Of a stretch of DNA of 64,000 nucleotides, positions 60,480 to 64,000 are shown piece by piece. A program made the position numbers and the translations under genes. The DNA comes from Hymenobacter arizonensis (GTDB lineage: Bacteria; Bacteroidota; Bacteroidia; Cytophagales; Hymenobacteraceae), in the NCBI RefSeq assembly GCF_900115775.1, contig NZ_FOXS01000002.1, positions 310,001-374,000 of the forward strand, written 5' to 3'. Below the pieces are notes generated by a model, which was not told the origin of the DNA, did not search any database, and was given only the letters and a program-made list of their open reading frames with translations. Position 1 is the stretch's first letter, and each line of letters starts with the position of its first letter.

Positions 60480-63458
60480 ATGAAAGTATCTACCTCAGAA
60501 CCGTTTCAGATTGTTTACTCGCTCTTCGAGCACGAGTTCCTCGGCCATTTGTTTGCGGCTTACGTGGTGCAGCTGGGTCCCCGCGACCAATTAACGCTTC
60601 TGCACCAGACGGTTTCGGGCAAAAATGCGCACGAGTTTGAAGCGGGCCTCGATGCTACCGACTTCGAGTTGGTGGAGCTCTGCGACCAGATTCAGCAGGA
60701 AGCCGTGGTGAAAGAGTTCTGGCCCCGCAAAATCGCAACGGCCGAATTTTTCCTTAAAACTTATAACGCTGAGAAGGGCGATAAGCCCTTGCAGGATGCC
60801 ATTTCGCGGCACGTGCAAACGCGTATGGCGGCCATTCTGGCCAAGCTGGCGGGCAAGCGCGTGTTCATCATGGGTCGCGACGGCGAGCCGACGTGGAAAG
60901 AAATTGGACTGGCGCCTTCCAAGGCGTCCATCCTCTTCCACTTCCGCCGCAACGAGGACGGCACGCATTACTTCCCCACCATTCAGTACCAGAATCAGCG
61001 CCTCGACTTCCAGTACAAGGATGCGCTGCTGGTGTGCCTGCAGCCGGCGTGGCTGCTGCTAGGCGACCTGCTCTACTCCTTCCGCACCGAGGTGGACGGA
61101 CGCAAGCTGCTGCCTTTTCTGAAGAAGAAATTCATTGTGGTGCCCCGCAACGTGGAAGAAAGCTATTTCCAGAAATTTGTGGCGCCGCTTATGGAATCGT
61201 TTGAGGTGCACGCCCGGGGTTTCGACATCCGGTCGGAGCGCTACGTGGCGCGGCCGCGCCTGACGTTCAGCGATGCTATACCCGCGGCGCCGGCGCCCGA
61301 AGCGCCGGTGCGCCCGCCCGGGCCGCCGCGTCGCGGCCGTATTCCGCTGCCCAAGCCCTTGGCACCTGTGCTCACGGGCCCCGAAACCGAGCAAATTCAC
61401 TTTGAGTTGAGCTTCCGCTACGGGCCCCACTTGATGGCGCTGGGTACCGACAAACCGGTGAGCGTGCGCCTGGAGAAAACCGCTGATAGCTACGTGTTTC
61501 ACCGCCTGCTCCGCAACCCCGAGCAGGAGCAAGCCACCGTAGCCGAGCTGCGCGAACGCCAGCTCACGGTAGAAAATGGCCAAGCCATTCTGCCCAAGAG
61601 TGAGGCCTTTAAGTGGCTGCACGACAACACCATGGCCCTGGCCGAACTGGGCTACACGGTGGAAGCCGCCTCAACGGCCACCAAAAGCTACTTCATCGGG
61701 CCCACTAGCGTACACGTGGGCATTCAGGAGTCCGGCGACTGGTTTGATGTGCGCGGTACGGTACGCTTCGGCGACATTGAAATACCGTTTATCCGGCTCC
61801 GCGGGCACATTCTGCAGCGGCGCCGGGAGTTCAAGCTGCCCAACGGTCAGATTGCCATCATCCCCGACGAGTGGTTTACGGACTACTTGGAGCTGTTTGC
61901 CTTCGGCGAAGAGACTCCAGAGGGCCTGAACCTGCGCCGCCATCACCTGGCGCTGGTGGCCGACTTGCAGAGCAATGAGCTGGCCACCGTGCGCATGGGC
62001 CGCAAGCTGGCTAAGCTGCGCGATTTTGCCGAAGTAGAAGACCACCCCCTGCCCACCGGCTTCCTGGGTGAGCTGCGGCCTTACCAAAAGGCGGGCTACA
62101 ACTGGTTGCGCTTTGTGCAGGACTACCACTTTGGTGGCTGCCTAGCCGACGACATGGGCTTGGGCAAGACCGTGCAGACGCTGGCCATGCTGCTGCACCG
62201 CCGCGAAAGCGGCGAAGCCAAAGGCGCAGCGTCGCTGCTGGTACTGCCTACCTCCTTGGTATTCAACTGGCTGAACGAGGCCGAGAAATTCACGCCCGAC
62301 CTGCGTATTCTGGCCTATACCGGCACCTACCGCGACAAAAACCCCGACCGGTTTGCCGACTACGACGTGGTGCTGACCAGCTACGGCATTGTGCGGCTGG
62401 ATACGGAGCTGCTGGCCGGCTACAAGTTTGATTATGTCATTCTCGACGAGTCGCAGGCCATCAAAAATCCGTCGTCGACAACCTCACAAGCTGTGCGGCA
62501 GCTACGCTCCAAGCACCGCTTGATTCTGACGGGCACGCCCGTGGAAAACAGCACCATGGACTTGTGGTCACAGATGTCGTTCATCAACCCGGGCTTGCTG
62601 GGCACGCAGGCGTTTTTTCGCAAGGAATTCCTGAAGCCCATTGAGAAGCACCAGGACGAAGGCCGTACGCGGCGCCTGCACGCCCTCATCAAGCCGTTTA
62701 TTCTACGCCGCCACAAAGCCCAGGTGGCCAAAGAGCTACCCGAGAAAACCGAGCAGCTTAGCTACTGCCCCATGACGGAGGAGCAGGCCCACGCCTACGA
62801 GGAAACCAAGAGCTTCTACCGCAATAAAATTCTGCGCAACCTCGACGAGAACGGGCCGGCCAACACGCAGTTCCTGTTGCTGCAGGGCCTGACGCGCCTT
62901 CGTCAGATTGCCAACCACCCGCGTCTGGCTGACGAAAATTATACGCACGAATCGGGCAAGCTGCGCGAGGTGATGCGTATGATTCGCAACGTGGTGGCTG
63001 AGGGACACAAGGTGTTGGTGTTTAGCCAATTTGTGCAACACCTAGCCCTAGTGCGGGCAGCGCTGGATGAGCGCCAGATTGCCTACGCCTACCTCGACGG
63101 CGCTACCCGCGACCGCCCCAAAGAGGTGGCACGCTTCCAGGAAAATGAAGAACTAAAAATCTTCCTCATCAGCCTGAAAGCCGGCGGCGTGGGCCTCAAC
63201 CTCACTGCGGCCGACTATGTCTTCATTCTCGACCCTTGGTGGAACCCTGCCGTGGAGGCCCAGGCCGTAGACCGCGCCCACCGCATTGGCCAGCAGCGGC
63301 CGGTGTTCACCTACAAGTTCATCACCCAAGGCACGGTGGAGGAGAAAATCCTGGCTCTGCAGCGCCGCAAACTGGCGCTGGTGAGCGAGCTGATTGCCAC
63401 CGACGAGGCCGTTATCAAGCACCTGACGCGGGCTGATATTGAGGAGCTGCTGGGGTAG
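60480..63458 (+). CDS. SNF2-family DEAD/DEAH box helicase
   Basis: 992 residues. The C-terminal half has the full SNF2 motor: motif I DDMGLGKTVQTLAM (about 555), DESQ (about 655) in place of DEAH, LTGTPVENSTMDLWSQM, and in the second lobe VLVFSQFVQHL, LKAGGVGLNLTAADYVF and AVDRAHRIGQ (about 905-935). The N-terminal half (about 1-520) has no catalytic motif; its middle is Pro/Arg-rich (270-300) and the rest is common to Bacteroidota SNF2 proteins. It should move along double-stranded DNA using ATP and displace bound proteins. No methylase or nuclease partner is near, so a defence-island role is not supported. Confidence 0.93.
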   Translation: MKVSTSEPFQIVYSLFEHEFLGHLFAAYVVQLGPRDQLTLLHQTVSGKNAHEFEAGLDATDFELVELCDQIQQEAVVKEFWPRKIATAEFFLKTYNAEKGDKPLQDAISRHVQTRMAAILAKLAGKRVFIMGRDGEPTWKEIGLAPSKASILFHFRRNEDGTHYFPTIQYQNQRLDFQYKDALLVCLQPAWLLLGDLLYSFRTEVDGRKLLPFLKKKFIVVPRNVEESYFQKFVAPLMESFEVHARGFDIRSERYVARPRLTFSDAIPAAPAPEAPVRPPGPPRRGRIPLPKPLAPVLTGPETEQIHFELSFRYGPHLMALGTDKPVSVRLEKTADSYVFHRLLRNPEQEQATVAELRERQLTVENGQAILPKSEAFKWLHDNTMALAELGYTVEAASTATKSYFIGPTSVHVGIQESGDWFDVRGTVRFGDIEIPFIRLRGHILQRRREFKLPNGQIAIIPDEWFTDYLELFAFGEETPEGLNLRRHHLALVADLQSNELATVRMGRKLAKLRDFAEVEDHPLPTGFLGELRPYQKAGYNWLRFVQDYHFGGCLADDMGLGKTVQTLAMLLHRRESGEAKGAASLLVLPTSLVFNWLNEAEKFTPDLRILAYTGTYRDKNPDRFADYDVVLTSYGIVRLDTELLAGYKFDYVILDESQAIKNPSSTTSQAVRQLRSKHRLILTGTPVENSTMDLWSQMSFINPGLLGTQAFFRKEFLKPIEKHQDEGRTRRLHALIKPFILRRHKAQVAKELPEKTEQLSYCPMTEEQAHAYEETKSFYRNKILRNLDENGPANTQFLLLQGLTRLRQIANHPRLADENYTHESGKLREVMRMIRNVVAEGHKVLVFSQFVQHLALVRAALDERQIAYAYLDGATRDRPKEVARFQENEELKIFLISLKAGGVGLNLTAADYVFILDPWWNPAVEAQAVDRAHRIGQQRPVFTYKFITQGTVEEKILALQRRKLALVSELIATDEAVIKHLTRADIEELLG

Positions 63459-63631
63459 CTTTTGAGTGTCTTACTGGCGGCGTTAGAGCTAGAGATAAGT
63501 TGTGCCTAGCCCATGCCAGGACGAGCCAGAATCAGCCGGGCAGTATGTTTTTCGCGGGAAAGGGTGTTTCTTTACTGTTGATGTGATTTTATTTATCTTA
63601 AACAGCATTGTTAACATCTGAGCTATTGTTG

Positions 63632-64000
63632 ATGAAGGTTGTTCTGTTGCTGGTGCTGCTTCTAAGTCCGGCGGCGCTTTACGCGCAGCAGGAAGAAACC
63701 CTGCCCCCGGCGGTGTTCACCGATGCCAAAGGCCGCTACCAAATTGAGTACCCAGCCTCCTGGCAATTGCGCAAAGGCGTCGACGGGGCTGAAGCGACGT
63801 TCTACGCTACCGCGGCCCGCCCGGCTCCTGCCTACGTCACCCTCACCACCCAGCTGCTTCCCATCCAGCAGAAAGACTTGAAGCTCACGCTACAAGGAGG
63901 CCAGGACTCGGTGTGGCGCAGCATTCAGCGGCTGCCCCGGGCCCAGGTGCTGGGCCTTGAGCAGCAGGATTTGGGCAGCTACGAGGAGATACGCTACGAG
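63632..64000 (+). CDS. Secreted protein, 3' truncated by the window edge
   Basis: From the ATG at 63632 the frame is open to the right edge (123 codons). The N-terminus is a clear signal peptide (MKVVLLLVLLLSPAALYAQ). The mature part includes KGRYQIEYPASWQLRKGV and APAYVTLTTQLLP, the pattern of PsbP/DUF1795-like domains (YPxxW after the first strand). It is loosely similar in plan to the 13903-14439 product. The family call is tentative because the C-terminal half is missing. Confidence 0.7.
   Translation, partial: MKVVLLLVLLLSPAALYAQQEETLPPAVFTDAKGRYQIEYPASWQLRKGVDGAEATFYATAARPAPAYVTLTTQLLPIQQKDLKLTLQGGQDSVWRSIQRLPRAQVLGLEQQDLGSYEEIRYE

Noticed and set aside
60480..63458. SNF2 helicase as part of a defence system
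   Set aside because: No nuclease, methylase, protease or other defence gene is near; the neighbours are housekeeping and envelope genes.
1..64000. CRISPR arrays, tRNA or rRNA genes, prophage or insertion sequences
   Set aside because: I looked for regularly spaced direct repeats, T-loop/acceptor patterns, integrases and transposases and saw none; a covariance-model scan would be needed to exclude small RNAs.

Overview
The window looks like a chromosomal segment of a GC-rich member of the Bacteroidota, most likely Hymenobacter or a close relative in the Cytophagales. This is inferred from SprA (a type IX secretion translocon protein), several proteins with type IX sorting domains, a carboxypeptidase-regulated TonB receptor, DUF4292/DUF2911/DUF885 proteins, promoter boxes of the Bacteroidetes form (TTG, spacer, TAnnTTTG), and the gene order maeB-ruvA-sprA-gcvH-vanZ. 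I see no phage, integrase, transposase, CRISPR array, rRNA or tRNA. Most of the window is ordinary core genome.

Layout. 1-4.9 kb: two tandem secreted PKD/type-B-sorting adhesin-like proteins (the first cut by the window edge), then an intergenic repeat. 4.9-7.5 kb: a flippase and a GT4 glycosyltransferase. 7.7-12.4 kb: a TonB-dependent receptor followed by a secreted beta-helix protein with a type-A sorting domain. 12.7-14.4 kb: yicC and a small secreted protein. 14.5-29.6 kb, minus strand: maeB, a DUF885 protein, ruvA, sprA, gcvH and an in-frame VanZ-M28 peptidase fusion. 29.8-36.4 kb: a LysM lytic transglycosylase, a small lipoprotein, a decayed GH97 glycosidase, gatA and two tatA genes. 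36.6-37.6 kb: a GAF-LytTR regulator. 37.9-46.2 kb, minus strand: enoyl-CoA hydratase, flippase, dut, sugar nucleotidyltransferase, TPR protein, DUF4292 lipoprotein and an EnvC-like protein. 46.5-47.6 kb: mscL and a small secreted basic protein. 47.7-53.0 kb: the rimP-nusA-infB operon. 53.3-64 kb: DUF2911 protein, selD, two membrane proteins, rbfA, a methyltransferase, a coiled-coil protein, a LolC/E-type permease, a SNF2 helicase and a secreted protein cut by the right edge.

How parts fit together. SprA is the outer-membrane channel of the type IX system, and the window also encodes three likely substrates (1-549, 695-4759, 7697-9421). The flippase/nucleotidyltransferase/TPR/DUF4292/EnvC cluster and the LysM transglycosylase concern the cell envelope. 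rimP, nusA, infB, rbfA, gatA and yicC concern ribosome assembly, translation and RNA.

The most interesting signals are non-coding or decay signals. They are: a promoter plus terminator-like hairpin in the rimP leader; a 112-bp palindromic repeat wedged between rimP and nusA; terminator-like hairpins directly ahead of the TPR gene and possibly ruvA; a structured leader before maeB; a recurring foldback architecture in several intergenic gaps; the VanZ-M28 fusion; and a GH97 pseudogene with two frameshifts and loss of its catalytic core. I did not find a convincing wholly new multi-gene system.
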